A DNA stretch of 8,045 bases from JAJDFU01 sp964640855 (GCA_964640855.1 CAZXIX010000147.1:1-8045), one strand, 5' to 3'. Counted from the stretch's first letter, positions 1 to 7,104 are shown. A program made the numbers and translations. The notes: a model not told the origin generated them from the letters alone.

Positions 1-37
1 CTAATTTTCAGTGGCTTGTAGCTGGAAGTATTGTTTA
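1..37. other. Left edge, downstream of the esterase stop
   Basis: These 37 bases follow the esterase TGA (40-38). On the minus strand another frame stays open here and reads YLVAPDKQYFQLQATEN before a TAG at 3-1. It does not resemble the missing part of a T9SS sorting domain. No terminator hairpin is seen before the window ends. Confidence 0.4.
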
Positions 38-2836
38 TCAGGGGCAACTAAATAGCGTCAGCCCGATTTGCGCCGGCTGTTGCAATTCCATTTCTATCCG
101 CAACCAGCCCCGGAAGGGATTGGGAAAAACTTTGAATTCACTTACCTCTTCCCTTGGCGAGGGGAAAAGGGAAGTCACTTCCTGCAGCGGATTCCGCTGG
201 AAGAAATTCCAGATCTCCGAGCTGGCGTTGATGTCCTGGTTAAAGAAGCCGAGAAACGGAAGTAGATTCACCCCTCCGGGCCATTGATGGCCGCCGCCAA
301 CTACCCGGTAGTGGACCAATTCTGCCTCGCAGCCGGACCATACCTGCCGTTCAATGAGGGTACTGTCGGCCCTATTAATATCGAGCAGCGTATCAATCTG
401 CGGATTACCCTCGCAACCATTGATATCGGCCCAAAGGTCCAGCACCTCCGGTACGGAAATGAAGCTCGGCCCTCCGGTCTCATAGGGAATAATTGAGTCG
501 GCAGATCCAAAAATGAGAAAAACAGGTTTAGGTTTCCCTTGATCCGGCGGACAGGAACGACTCTCTGCCGGGGGGGCAGCCACCGGGGCTATGGCCGCGA
601 TTCGATCCCCCAATTCACAGGCTAAAACAAAACTCATCGCTCCGCCATTGGAAAAACCGGTACTGAATATTCTTTGCTTATCTACCTCGTATTCCGATTC
701 AATTTGGTCCATCATGGAAGAAATGAAATCCACATCGTCCACATTACCAGGCGAGAAAAAGGTAGTATCGTCTGGTCCGCTAATATTGAAACCCAAACCC
801 TGAGGAGGCACTGTAGGCACGGTAGAAAGCATCAATGTCCCTTGTGGATAAGCCACTAAAAAATGCCCGGTATCGGCCACGGCATTCATCTGACTGAAGA
901 CCAATTGAAATCCTGCATCCAAGGCATAGCCGTGTATATTGATCACCAGCGGCCAATCCTCTGAGCCGTCGTAGGCATCGGAGACGTACAGGAGATAGGA
1001 ACGAACGGAGTCTCCCTGCTGGAGCGTTTTTTCCAATACCCTGCCCGGCGGAATGGGGTGCGGATTCCGCTGAAAGAAATTCCAGATCTCCGAGCTGGCG
1101 TTGATATCGCGATTGGTTCGTCCGACCAAAGAAGGCGGATACTCGCCGCCACCCGGCCAGCCGTGGCCGCCGCCATTGATCCGGTAGAAAAGCACTTCCG
1201 TCCCGGTATAGCAATCGGTATACTCGATGAGCGTCACGGTGCTGGTATCCGTTGGATCTACATCTTCCAGGTCCGTTACCATGGAGTCCGGAGAGCAGTC
1301 TGCGTTTCTTGCCCAGAATGAAGCCGTCTCGATGGCGGGCGAGAAAAAACCGGGCACTCCATTATAAGGGACGACCGGATCGTCGGTACCGTGGATGTAC
1401 AGGCTGGACATGGGGCGGCGGGGGTTACAATTGGCAAGTTGATCATCGGTCATCTGATTGGACACACCGGCTACGGATGCGATCCGATCGGACAGCCGGC
1501 AAGCCGCTTCCCAGGCCATACTCGAGCCCATAGACCAGCCTGTAGCGTGTACCCGGAGCGGGTCCACCTGATAATCTGCCGCGATGGAATCGATCAGGCG
1601 GAAGGTAAAATCAAAGTCATTGTTCACGGACAGCGTATCCAGGACATTCCAGCCCGGAGCCGTAGTGCCCGCAAAAGGATTGAAGACCAGCAGCCCTTGC
1701 GGATAGGCCACCAGGAATCTGCCGGTATCGGCTACCGGATTCATCGCGGAGACGTAAACCTGATTTCCCGCCGTCTGGGAATAGCCGTGGTAATTGATCA
1801 CCAGCGGCCAATCCTCCGTGCCGTCGTAGGCATCGGGGACGTACAGGAGATAGGAACGAACAGAGTCGCCCTGCATAAGGGTCTTTTCCAACAACCTTCC
1901 CGGTGGATTCGGATTTGGATTGCTTTGGAAAAATTTCCAGGCTTCCACACTGGCGTGAATGTCGCGATTGACCCGTCCGAGGAAACTCCATTGGGGGGGT
2001 AAATACCCACCGGGCCAGGCGTGACCACCTCCGTTTATACGATATATTTTAACCTCCGAATTTTCTCCACAATTCGGATAGTCCAGTAAAGTAACGGTGG
2101 ACGTGTCGGTGGTAACCGTATCGGGTAAAGCTGTACTCAGCGGGGTCAGATCGCATCCATTGTTGCCCGCCCAGAAAGCTCCGGTTTCTTCAATACTGGC
2201 GTAGGGCCCCTGGCCATCGGCCGGGAAGAAGGGATCCTGGTCGGCCAAAAATAGAACCGTTGAAATGTTTCGGGCGGGTACACAAAGATTGTTCAATATG
2301 GTATCCGAGAGCGGATTAGCAATGCTGGCCACCGAAGCGATTTGATCAGACAGGGTGCAAGCCAGGTGGAGGGAAAACTCCCCGCCATTCGACCATCCGG
2401 AAGCATATACTTTCCCGCGGTCGATGGCATAATCCGGGTTCGCATCCAGGTCTTCGATCATTTGACCGACGAAGCGAACATCATCGTGATCGGCCTGGTA
2501 GGAAGTAGGGACCAACCAGCCGATATCACTCCCGCCAAAGTTCAGGTCTTCGACGACCAATCCCTGGGGATACACCACCAAAAACCCGGCCGTATCCGCC
2601 ACCAGGTGCATTTCCGACATTTTGATCATGGTATCGACCGGTGCACCAAAACCATGAAAAACGAAAACGACCGGCCAATCTTCCGAGCCGTCATGCCCAG
2701 CTGGTTCGTACAGCTTGTAGGTCCTCATTTGGCCGTCTACCATGGTCTCCAGGGAATGGAATGTACCGACCTCCTGAGCCTGCAGCATCATTGGGGTAAA
2801 AATTACCGCCAGAAAGGAGGTAAAAATAAGTCGCAT
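38..2836 (-). CDS. Secreted triple-domain PHB depolymerase/feruloyl esterase-like protein with truncated T9SS sorting domain
   Basis: The predicted protein is a 932-residue exported multidomain serine esterase. The ATG at 2836 is chosen because it begins a clear signal peptide (hydrophobic residues 3-18, cleavage likely after LQA at 20). Three LpqC-like alpha/beta-hydrolase domains follow at about 25-305, 313-590 and 600-882. Each has an oxyanion HG motif (61, 350, 635), a nucleophile elbow (GWSNGG Ser149, GWSMGS Ser435, GFSNGG Ser729), an acid (Asp201, Asp486, Asp780) and a GGGHxWPGG histidine (His272, His558, His850). Each domain also carries four equivalently placed cysteines (160/185/228/256 in the first), suggesting two disulfides and an extracytoplasmic location. 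Known single-domain relatives cleave polyhydroxybutyrate, feruloyl or acetyl esters, so the exact substrate is unknown. Residues 901-929 (FKVFPNPF...) match the start of a T9SS type A sorting domain, but the protein ends three residues later. It lies 110 bases downstream of the lipoprotein gene and may be co-transcribed with it. The esterase family is confident; the substrate is not. Confidence 0.9.
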   Translation of the reverse strand: MRLIFTSFLAVIFTPMMLQAQEVGTFHSLETMVDGQMRTYKLYEPAGHDGSEDWPVVFVFHGFGAPVDTMIKMSEMHLVADTAGFLVVYPQGLVVEDLNFGGSDIGWLVPTSYQADHDDVRFVGQMIEDLDANPDYAIDRGKVYASGWSNGGEFSLHLACTLSDQIASVASIANPLSDTILNNLCVPARNISTVLFLADQDPFFPADGQGPYASIEETGAFWAGNNGCDLTPLSTALPDTVTTDTSTVTLLDYPNCGENSEVKIYRINGGGHAWPGGYLPPQWSFLGRVNRDIHASVEAWKFFQSNPNPNPPGRLLEKTLMQGDSVRSYLLYVPDAYDGTEDWPLVINYHGYSQTAGNQVYVSAMNPVADTGRFLVAYPQGLLVFNPFAGTTAPGWNVLDTLSVNNDFDFTFRLIDSIAADYQVDPLRVHATGWSMGSSMAWEAACRLSDRIASVAGVSNQMTDDQLANCNPRRPMSSLYIHGTDDPVVPYNGVPGFFSPAIETASFWARNADCSPDSMVTDLEDVDPTDTSTVTLIEYTDCYTGTEVLFYRINGGGHGWPGGGEYPPSLVGRTNRDINASSEIWNFFQRNPHPIPPGRVLEKTLQQGDSVRSYLLYVSDAYDGSEDWPLVINIHGYALDAGFQLVFSQMNAVADTGHFLVAYPQGTLMLSTVPTVPPQGLGFNISGPDDTTFFSPGNVDDVDFISSMMDQIESEYEVDKQRIFSTGFSNGGAMSFVLACELGDRIAAIAPVAAPPAESRSCPPDQGKPKPVFLIFGSADSIIPYETGGPSFISVPEVLDLWADINGCEGNPQIDTLLDINRADSTLIERQVWSGCEAELVHYRVVGGGHQWPGGVNLLPFLGFFNQDINASSEIWNFFQRNPLQEVTSLFPSPREEVSEFKVFPNPFRGWLRIEMELQQPAQIGLTLFSCP
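188..232. repeat. Direct repeat A, copy 1 (end of esterase domain 3)
   Basis: This 45-base stretch is repeated at 1061-1105 with a single mismatch (position 200 against 1073). It encodes the identical peptide INASSEIWNFFQRNP at the C-terminal end of the third esterase domain. The equivalent place in domain 1 (about 1918-1964) is clearly diverged, so the similarity reflects a recent duplication or gene conversion between domains 2 and 3. Confidence 0.85.
941..1036. repeat. Direct repeat B, copy 1 (start of esterase domain 3)
   Basis: This 96-base stretch matches 1796-1891 at 86 positions by hand alignment. It encodes the first strands of domain 3, with the shared peptide QGDSVRSYLLYV followed by DAYDG and EDWPLVIN. 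Over the first 33 residues domains 2 and 3 differ at only three. The offset between copies is 855 bases here and 873 for repeat A, so the two units differ by 18 bases (six codons) of internal indel. Confidence 0.8.
1061..1105. repeat. Direct repeat A, copy 2 (end of esterase domain 2)
   Basis: This is the partner of 188-232, matching at 44 of 45 bases and lying 873 bases away. It codes for the last helix of the second esterase domain. The copies are in direct orientation and in the same reading frame, so recombination between them would delete or add one whole catalytic domain without breaking the frame. Confidence 0.85.
1796..1891. repeat. Direct repeat B, copy 2 (start of esterase domain 2)
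   Basis: This is the partner of 941-1036. It encodes the start of the second esterase domain, just after the proline/asparagine-rich linker PNPNPPGR that joins domains 1 and 2. The corresponding linker between domains 2 and 3 reads PHPIPPGR, so the duplicated unit includes the linker. Confidence 0.8.
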
Positions 2837-2883
2837 GGATGTAGGGTTTAAAGTGATTAGGTATTTGAAAAAGGGGAAAACCT

Positions 2884-2931
2884 CCTCCCTTGGTAGCCGT
2901 TTCAGGCAGTACGCCACAGAAATCAGGGAGG
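2884..2931 (-). terminator. Possible terminator or attenuator hairpin between the lipoprotein and esterase genes
   Basis: In the 110-base gap after the lipoprotein stop, the minus strand holds a perfect 7-bp inverted repeat, CCTCCCT (2931-2925) and AGGGAGG (2890-2884), with a 34-base loop. It is followed on the same strand by a pyrimidine-rich tail (AGGTTTTCCCCTTTTT). The position fits a stem ending the lipoprotein transcript or tuning read-through into the esterase. The long loop and interrupted T-run make it weak as an intrinsic terminator, and no convincing Bacteroidota promoter (TAnnTTTG) was seen in the gap. Confidence 0.3.
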
Positions 2932-2946
2932 GGTTCTCTAATCCAT

Positions 2947-4062
2947 TCAGAAACAGGGATCATCCGTGATCGCTATGCCTCCGATAAGGGTATTGTTTTC
3001 TCCGCAATCCTTGATCGGAGTATCCCGGTAACGGCCAACGGAAATGACCCGATTGTCTTTTGAAGTGGGCATGGGAAAGCCAAAGCGCTCGGATGGACCG
3101 GCCAATTCCAATTGATATTGGGCGTTTCCTAGGGTCTCATTTTGGACCAGCAGGTTTTCAAAAGCCCCGTCAATGACGAGGATTCCCCATTGATTGTCCG
3201 TAGCAAAATTGTCTGCGACCAGCCAGTGATTGGCAGGTTCCGGAGCTTGTTCGATTTTCCCGTCCGGCAGAACCACAACTGGGCCCACCGTGCAGACAAT
3301 GATCCCGGTTACGTTGCCGAAAAGGCGATTTTTGAACAGGCGCCCTCTGCGATCGCTCACAAAGATCCCCAGCACGTAGCCGGACACCTCATTTCCCCGG
3401 ATGATCACATGTTGCCCTCTGGCTGCCGTTATTCCCCAACTGATGAATCCGGCAAATTCGGGCGGCAAACCGGCCACCTGATTATCGTAGATCTTGGCCC
3501 GGTCGGCACCTGCGAGCATGATGCCCAGTTGAAATCCCTGAATGTCGTTGTCATGAATCCTGCAACCGGCGGCGTTTTCGACCAGGATTCCCGTATGCCC
3601 GGCCGCTCCGGCCGGCAGGATCTGCAAGCCTTGGATCTGTACACCATCGACATCTTTGATATGCAGCGCCGGATTTACCGGGAAAGGCGGACCCGACGGA
3701 CCGCCGGTTTCTACTTTCAGGATGGCTCCAGGCTCTCCCTGGATACAGACCCTCTTATCGATCAAAACCGTAGCGGATTCTTCATGCAGGCCGCTTTCCA
3801 GGATGATTCTGCAATTGGGTCCGGCATTCGCAATGGCTTCTGCCAACCCACCATAATCTGAAGGGACCCGGATGGTCTTTCCAAAAAACGCAGTCCGATT
3901 TTTCAGATCGGCTTCTGCGCCCGAGATGAGGACACGCGCTTCGGCCAGTTTTTCTTCGGATTGATCTTCCGGTTCCGGCTGCGCAGCCTCATCGCTGTTA
4001 CAGGACGGAAAGGTGAAAACGGAAATAAAGACGATAAGGGCAAAAAAAGTAGTGATTTTCAT
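2947..4062 (-). CDS. Parallel beta-helix lipoprotein, probably at the outer membrane
   Basis: The 371-residue product begins with a lipoprotein signal peptide: MKIT, a hydrophobic stretch at residues 5-18, and the lipobox FPSC with Cys21 as the lipidated residue. The mature start CNSDEAA, followed by an acid-rich segment to about 38, resembles the acidic lipoprotein export signal that sends Bacteroidota lipoproteins to the cell surface. Residues 62-110 (TIRVPSDYGGLAEAI... and VCIQGEPGA) and roughly 130-320 show NosD/PbH1-type repeats such as GILVENAAGCRIHDNDI, LGIMLAGADRAKIYDNQV and VIIRGNEVSGYVLGIFV, which form the turns of a right-handed parallel beta-helix. Such folds occur in polysaccharide lyases, NosD and adhesins. 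No catalytic signature is evident, so the role is left open: ligand binding, structural, or a divergent carbohydrate-active protein. It lies 181 bases downstream of the AraC regulator gene and upstream of the esterase on the same strand. Lipoprotein and fold are fairly sure; function is unknown. Confidence 0.85.
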   Translation of the reverse strand: MKITTFFALIVFISVFTFPSCNSDEAAQPEPEDQSEEKLAEARVLISGAEADLKNRTAFFGKTIRVPSDYGGLAEAIANAGPNCRIILESGLHEESATVLIDKRVCIQGEPGAILKVETGGPSGPPFPVNPALHIKDVDGVQIQGLQILPAGAAGHTGILVENAAGCRIHDNDIQGFQLGIMLAGADRAKIYDNQVAGLPPEFAGFISWGITAARGQHVIIRGNEVSGYVLGIFVSDRRGRLFKNRLFGNVTGIIVCTVGPVVVLPDGKIEQAPEPANHWLVADNFATDNQWGILVIDGAFENLLVQNETLGNAQYQLELAGPSERFGFPMPTSKDNRVISVGRYRDTPIKDCGENNTLIGGIAITDDPCF

Positions 4063-4243
4063 ATTTATGGCTTTAGGTCATAAAACAATATTTCATTTGG
4101 CCCTTTGGGGCTATTCCATATTTCCAGGCAGATAATTCCAAAAACGCCCATACAAATTTTAGGGAGTATCTCCTTTTCACATAGGAAAAAACGGACATTT
4201 CACCTTGACCTTAACCAAAAAAGCCAGGCCAAACACACACCAC
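4063..4243 (-). other. AT-rich intergenic region upstream of the lipoprotein gene
   Basis: This 181-base gap separates the regulator stop (TAG at 4246-4244) from the lipoprotein ATG and is visibly richer in A and T than the flanking genes. It is the most likely place in the window for a promoter driving the lipoprotein and esterase genes. I found no perfect TAnnTTTG element: the closest, TAAAATTTG near 4154-4162 on the minus strand, has one base too many in the spacer and no clear -33 TTG. No RNA gene or strong terminator was recognised. Confidence 0.4.
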
Positions 4244-5080
4244 CTACCCTTCCGCGAGTAAGCGCTCCCGCCATTGGATGGATTCGGCAAAAGAGTTGGA
4301 TTGCTTAATATACTGTCCGGGCGTGCTGCCAGTAAAGAACTTGAACTCCTTGATGTACTCGTTTTGATCATAATAACCGCACGAATAAGCGATATCGGAA
4401 AGCTTGTCAAAGGGTTGGGTAGTGAGTTGGAAGAAGCCTTTTGAAAAACGGAACAACCGCTGATATTTCTTGGGGGACATCCCCATGTCTCTCTGGAACT
4501 TACGCCGGAATTGTCGTTCGGATATATAAAGGTCTCTGGCAAGCTCTTGGATGGGCTTGTCTATCGAATGAAAAAGATTATGAAGGAAATGATCGGTCAG
4601 GCTAGGGGCCAGATCAAGTCGCGGTAAAAGACCTAACAAAAATGTATCGGCCAAACTTATCCTGGATGTATGATCCGGGGCCAGACAGATCTGTTCGTGC
4701 AGATGCAGCCATCCGGGATACTCTAATTCTTCCAGCCGGATCAGATAATCCGTTAGATCGACTGTAGAAAAGGGGAAGAACCTTCTAAACTGACCAGGTT
4801 GCAGGATGACCGCAAAGAGGCTCCAGGGTCGATCATAGGTCCATAGATTTTTAGAAAAGGCCTGGGTCATAACAAAACCTCTAGGCAATTCGCCACAGAA
4901 TGTCCCGTTCTCCAAAAAAAGACGACCATCTCTGCGAAAATGCAACATCACCCCTTTGATAAGGGAAGGCGGTGTAGGGGCAGTAATAGGATTTTCGAAC
5001 TCAAATGGCTGCTCCAGGATACCATATTTACGCACATAGGGCCTGAGGGCCGGGGCGGGCAGAAACTCTTGATAACGCAT
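4244..5080 (-). CDS. AraC-family transcriptional regulator
   Basis: This 278-residue protein is a cytoplasmic DNA-binding regulator. The N-terminal part (about 1-160) has the look of the DUF6597-type sensory domain common in Bacteroidota AraC proteins (LPAPALRPYVRKYG, GVMLHF, ILQPGQFRRFF); its ligand is unknown. The C-terminal AraC domain spans about 170-260. The first helix-turn-helix contains IQELARDLYISERQFRRKF and the second contains SDIAYSCGYYDQNEYIKEF, followed by the family end motif FTGSTPGQYI. The ATG at 5080 is preferred over an in-frame TTG at 5119 because the domain starts right after it and the TTG extension would overlap the upstream gene. A perfect inverted repeat (5085-5119) immediately precedes the start and could be an operator, perhaps for autoregulation. 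It sits between a hybrid two-component regulator and the lipoprotein/esterase pair, which are its natural candidate targets; this is inference from position. Confidence 0.9.
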   Translation of the reverse strand: MRYQEFLPAPALRPYVRKYGILEQPFEFENPITAPTPPSLIKGVMLHFRRDGRLFLENGTFCGELPRGFVMTQAFSKNLWTYDRPWSLFAVILQPGQFRRFFPFSTVDLTDYLIRLEELEYPGWLHLHEQICLAPDHTSRISLADTFLLGLLPRLDLAPSLTDHFLHNLFHSIDKPIQELARDLYISERQFRRKFQRDMGMSPKKYQRLFRFSKGFFQLTTQPFDKLSDIAYSCGYYDQNEYIKEFKFFTGSTPGQYIKQSNSFAESIQWRERLLAEG

Positions 5081-5084
5081 GGGG

Positions 5085-5119
5085 TTGGTGTTTAAAGGAA
5101 GAATGATGTTAAACACCAA
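5085..5119. promoter_or_regulatory. Perfect 11-bp inverted repeat upstream of the AraC gene, candidate operator
   Basis: TTGGTGTTTAA (5085-5095) and TTAAACACCAA (5109-5119) are exact reverse complements separated by 13 bases. The centres of the two arms are 24 bases apart, close to the two-turn spacing used by dimeric regulators. The site lies 5 bases upstream of the AraC gene ATG and covers the stop codon of the sensor gene (5092-5094). It could instead be an RNA hairpin in the leader, but there is no T-run after it. Confidence 0.45.
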
Positions 5120-7083
5120 TTAGAGAAAAGCCCTACATGGATACTTTTAAAAATCGTGCAACTTCCTGCACAAATCATGGAAGCCCCCAAACAGATCTCA
5201 AGCCATGTGCTGAATTCCGATGGCGGCACCCCCACCTCCTTCCGGAAAACCCGCGAAAAATACTTCACGCTGCTGAAACCCGTTTCGATGGCAACGGCTG
5301 TGACCGTCTGCCCCGGCTCACGGAGCAGTTTTTTTGCCCTGGCCACGCGCAGTGCTCGAATGTATCGATTGGGAGATTTGCCCGTAAGAGCTTTTAGCTT
5401 TCGGTACAGCGTAGAGGAATCCAGATACAATTCGCTGCTTAATTGATCGACGGTAAACCTGTTATTGGAGAGGTTGGCCTCGACGATTCCCCTAAGCCGC
5501 AGCAAAAATTCCTGTTCCCGGGACTGATTCGGGAGATCTTCTGCGGTTCCTGGCTCTTTTTCTTCGATACCGGCCTGCCGGATGTACCAGGCCTGCAATC
5601 TCCTGCGCTGCTCCAGGAGCGATTGGAGGCGGATTTCCAGCTCTTCCGGCATAAAGGGTTTGGGCAAATAGGCCTCTGCGCCTGCTTGCAAACCCTTCAG
5701 CTTCGATTCCACATCGGCCTTCGCCGTCAGCAGCAGGATGGGAATATGACTGGTCCGGGGATCGGCTTTCAGCTGTTCAAGAAGTTCAAACCCGTCCACC
5801 CGGGGCATCATCACATCGCTTACGATCAGGTCCGGGATAAATTGGAAAGCTTTGTCGATGCCTTCACGGCCGTCGCGAGCATACACCAGCCGGTATTCGC
5901 CCTCCAGACAAGCACCGGTGTAGCGGGCCACATCGGCATTGTCTTCCACCAACAAAACCAGGGGGCGTTCCTCCTCTCCCCCGCTATCCGGGGGATGTAC
6001 CAAGGGCGCGACCGCATGGATCCCGGATTCTCCTGGGGAAAACGGCTCTGCCGGCGGCGCTTTTCTGGAGATGGGAAGACTTAGGCAGAAGATCGTATCT
6101 CCGGGATGGCTCTCCGCGCTAATCGTTCCGCCCAGCTTCTCGCTCAACTCTTTCACCAGGGCCAGGCCGATGCCTGTCCCTTCCCCTTTGCGCGTACTGC
6201 TGCCGTCGGCCTGGTAGAAGCGATCGAAAAGATGGGGTAGCTGCTCCGGGGAAATACCGGGGCCGTTGTCCCGGACCGTCAGGACCAGATGATCGGCTTG
6301 TTGAAAGGCTTTCACGATAACAGTTCCCCCTCGTTGCGTGAACTTCAGGGCATTCGATAAGAGGTTGTCCAGGATCTGTCCCAGCCAATCGGGATCGTAG
6401 TCCATTTCAACCGGGCCGGGACCTCTTTCAAAACGCAGATCTATATTCTTTGCCCCGGCCATCGACTGAAAGGCCTGCACCCGGTAGCCCAGATAGGCCG
6501 TCACATCCCCCAATTGCAGTTCGGGTTCCAGCCGGCCTGATTCCAGCCTCGCCAGATCGAGCATCTGGTTGACCAAACCCAATACTTTCTCCCCATTTCG
6601 CTGAATGGCATCCACGCCTTTGCGGAACCACTCTCCGGGTTCTTCTTTCATCTTGCGTGCCATGCCCAGGATGATGGTGAGCGGAGTGCGGAACTCGTGG
6701 GTCACGTTGGTGATCAGCCGGGATTTGGCCTCGTCCATTTCCTGTAGGCGGGCGGCTTCGGATATGGCCAACTGGCGTCGCAATTGATAAAGATATATCC
6801 ACCGAAGAAGCAGGAAGCTGAGCAAAGCATAGGCCGCAAATGCCCACCAGCTGAGCCACCAGGGAGGGCGTATAGTGAAAGGGTAAGTAAAGGTTTCGCT
6901 CCACTTTTGGGCGATCCCGATGGCCCTAAGCTCGAAAACGTGGTCTCCGTAAGGCAGGTTGCGGTAATCGGCAAAGGGCCGGGCAGAGGGAGCACTCCAG
7001 TCTGGATCAATATCCTCGATTCGGTAGCTGTAGCGGATCTGTTGAGGAGATTGCCAGTCTATGGTACTAAAGTGAAAGGTCAA
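5092..7083 (-). CDS. Hybrid two-component regulator, C-terminal part: Y_Y_Y domain, histidine kinase, receiver, AraC HTH
   Basis: Numbering starts at the TTG at 7083, though the frame is open back to 7116 and that TTG is probably not a real start. Residues 1-72 form a Y_Y_Y domain (IRYSYRIEDIDPDWS, then YGDHVFELRA). A membrane segment follows at about 76-99. The HisKA domain has THEFRTPL with phospho-accepting His129. The ATPase domain carries N-box DNLLSNALKF (239-248), G1 DNGPGIS (272-278) and G2 GTGIGLALV (302-310). The receiver (about 374-492) has acidic Asp381, phospho-acceptor Asp423, Thr453 and Lys475. The AraC helix-turn-helix lies at about 525-625, ending VGVPPSEFS. All signalling residues are present, so the half itself looks functional. 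It needs the propeller half (7107-8045) for sensing, and that is in another frame. About 38 residues after the HTH (Cys-rich, hydrophobic) are atypical. Such proteins phosphorelay within one polypeptide and usually activate adjacent carbohydrate-use genes. Confidence 0.88.
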   Translation of the reverse strand: MTFHFSTIDWQSPQQIRYSYRIEDIDPDWSAPSARPFADYRNLPYGDHVFELRAIGIAQKWSETFTYPFTIRPPWWLSWWAFAAYALLSFLLLRWIYLYQLRRQLAISEAARLQEMDEAKSRLITNVTHEFRTPLTIILGMARKMKEEPGEWFRKGVDAIQRNGEKVLGLVNQMLDLARLESGRLEPELQLGDVTAYLGYRVQAFQSMAGAKNIDLRFERGPGPVEMDYDPDWLGQILDNLLSNALKFTQRGGTVIVKAFQQADHLVLTVRDNGPGISPEQLPHLFDRFYQADGSSTRKGEGTGIGLALVKELSEKLGGTISAESHPGDTIFCLSLPISRKAPPAEPFSPGESGIHAVAPLVHPPDSGGEEERPLVLLVEDNADVARYTGACLEGEYRLVYARDGREGIDKAFQFIPDLIVSDVMMPRVDGFELLEQLKADPRTSHIPILLLTAKADVESKLKGLQAGAEAYLPKPFMPEELEIRLQSLLEQRRRLQAWYIRQAGIEEKEPGTAEDLPNQSREQEFLLRLRGIVEANLSNNRFTVDQLSSELYLDSSTLYRKLKALTGKSPNRYIRALRVARAKKLLREPGQTVTAVAIETGFSSVKYFSRVFRKEVGVPPSEFSTWLEICLGASMICAGSCTIFKSIHVGLFSNWCLTSFFL

Positions 7084-7104
7084 TTGATTCAGTTGATGCG
7101 GGAG

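Noticed and set aside
1391..2002. Plus-strand open frame of 203 codons, and similar ones at 2342-2851, 3142-3861 and 5443-6084
   Set aside because: They lie fully antisense to well-supported domains, show no recognisable motif, and have the composition expected of shadows of the minus-strand genes.
2837..2917. In-frame extension of the esterase to a GTG at 2917
   Set aside because: The extra 27 residues would precede and bury an otherwise standard signal peptide beginning at the ATG at 2836, and they are encoded by intergenic-looking DNA that includes the hairpin.
3598..3618. GC-rich palindromic stretch (GGCCG/CGGCC) inside the lipoprotein gene
   Set aside because: It encodes the Ala/Gly-rich turn PAGAAG of the beta-helix and is explained by codon choice.
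4100..4111. GCCC-TTTG-GGGC hairpin as a terminator after the AraC gene
   Set aside because: The stem is only four base pairs, there is no T-run on the minus strand, and it is about 130 bases past the stop codon.
4065..4151. 28-codon minus-strand open frame just upstream of the lipoprotein gene, with AAGGAG before it
   Set aside because: The AAGGAG is about 18 bases from the ATG, too far to act as a ribosome binding site, and an open frame this short is expected by chance in an AT-rich gap. Conservation in relatives would reopen the question.
5081..5119. In-frame extension of the AraC gene to a TTG at 5119
   Set aside because: It would overlap the upstream gene and consist mainly of the palindrome; the ATG at 5080 directly precedes the conserved N-terminal domain.
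7081..7083. TTG at 7083 as a genuine start of a separate histidine kinase gene
   Set aside because: There is no ribosome binding site, it falls inside the first strand of the Y_Y_Y domain, and conserved residues (LSLPHQLNQ) lie upstream in the same frame.
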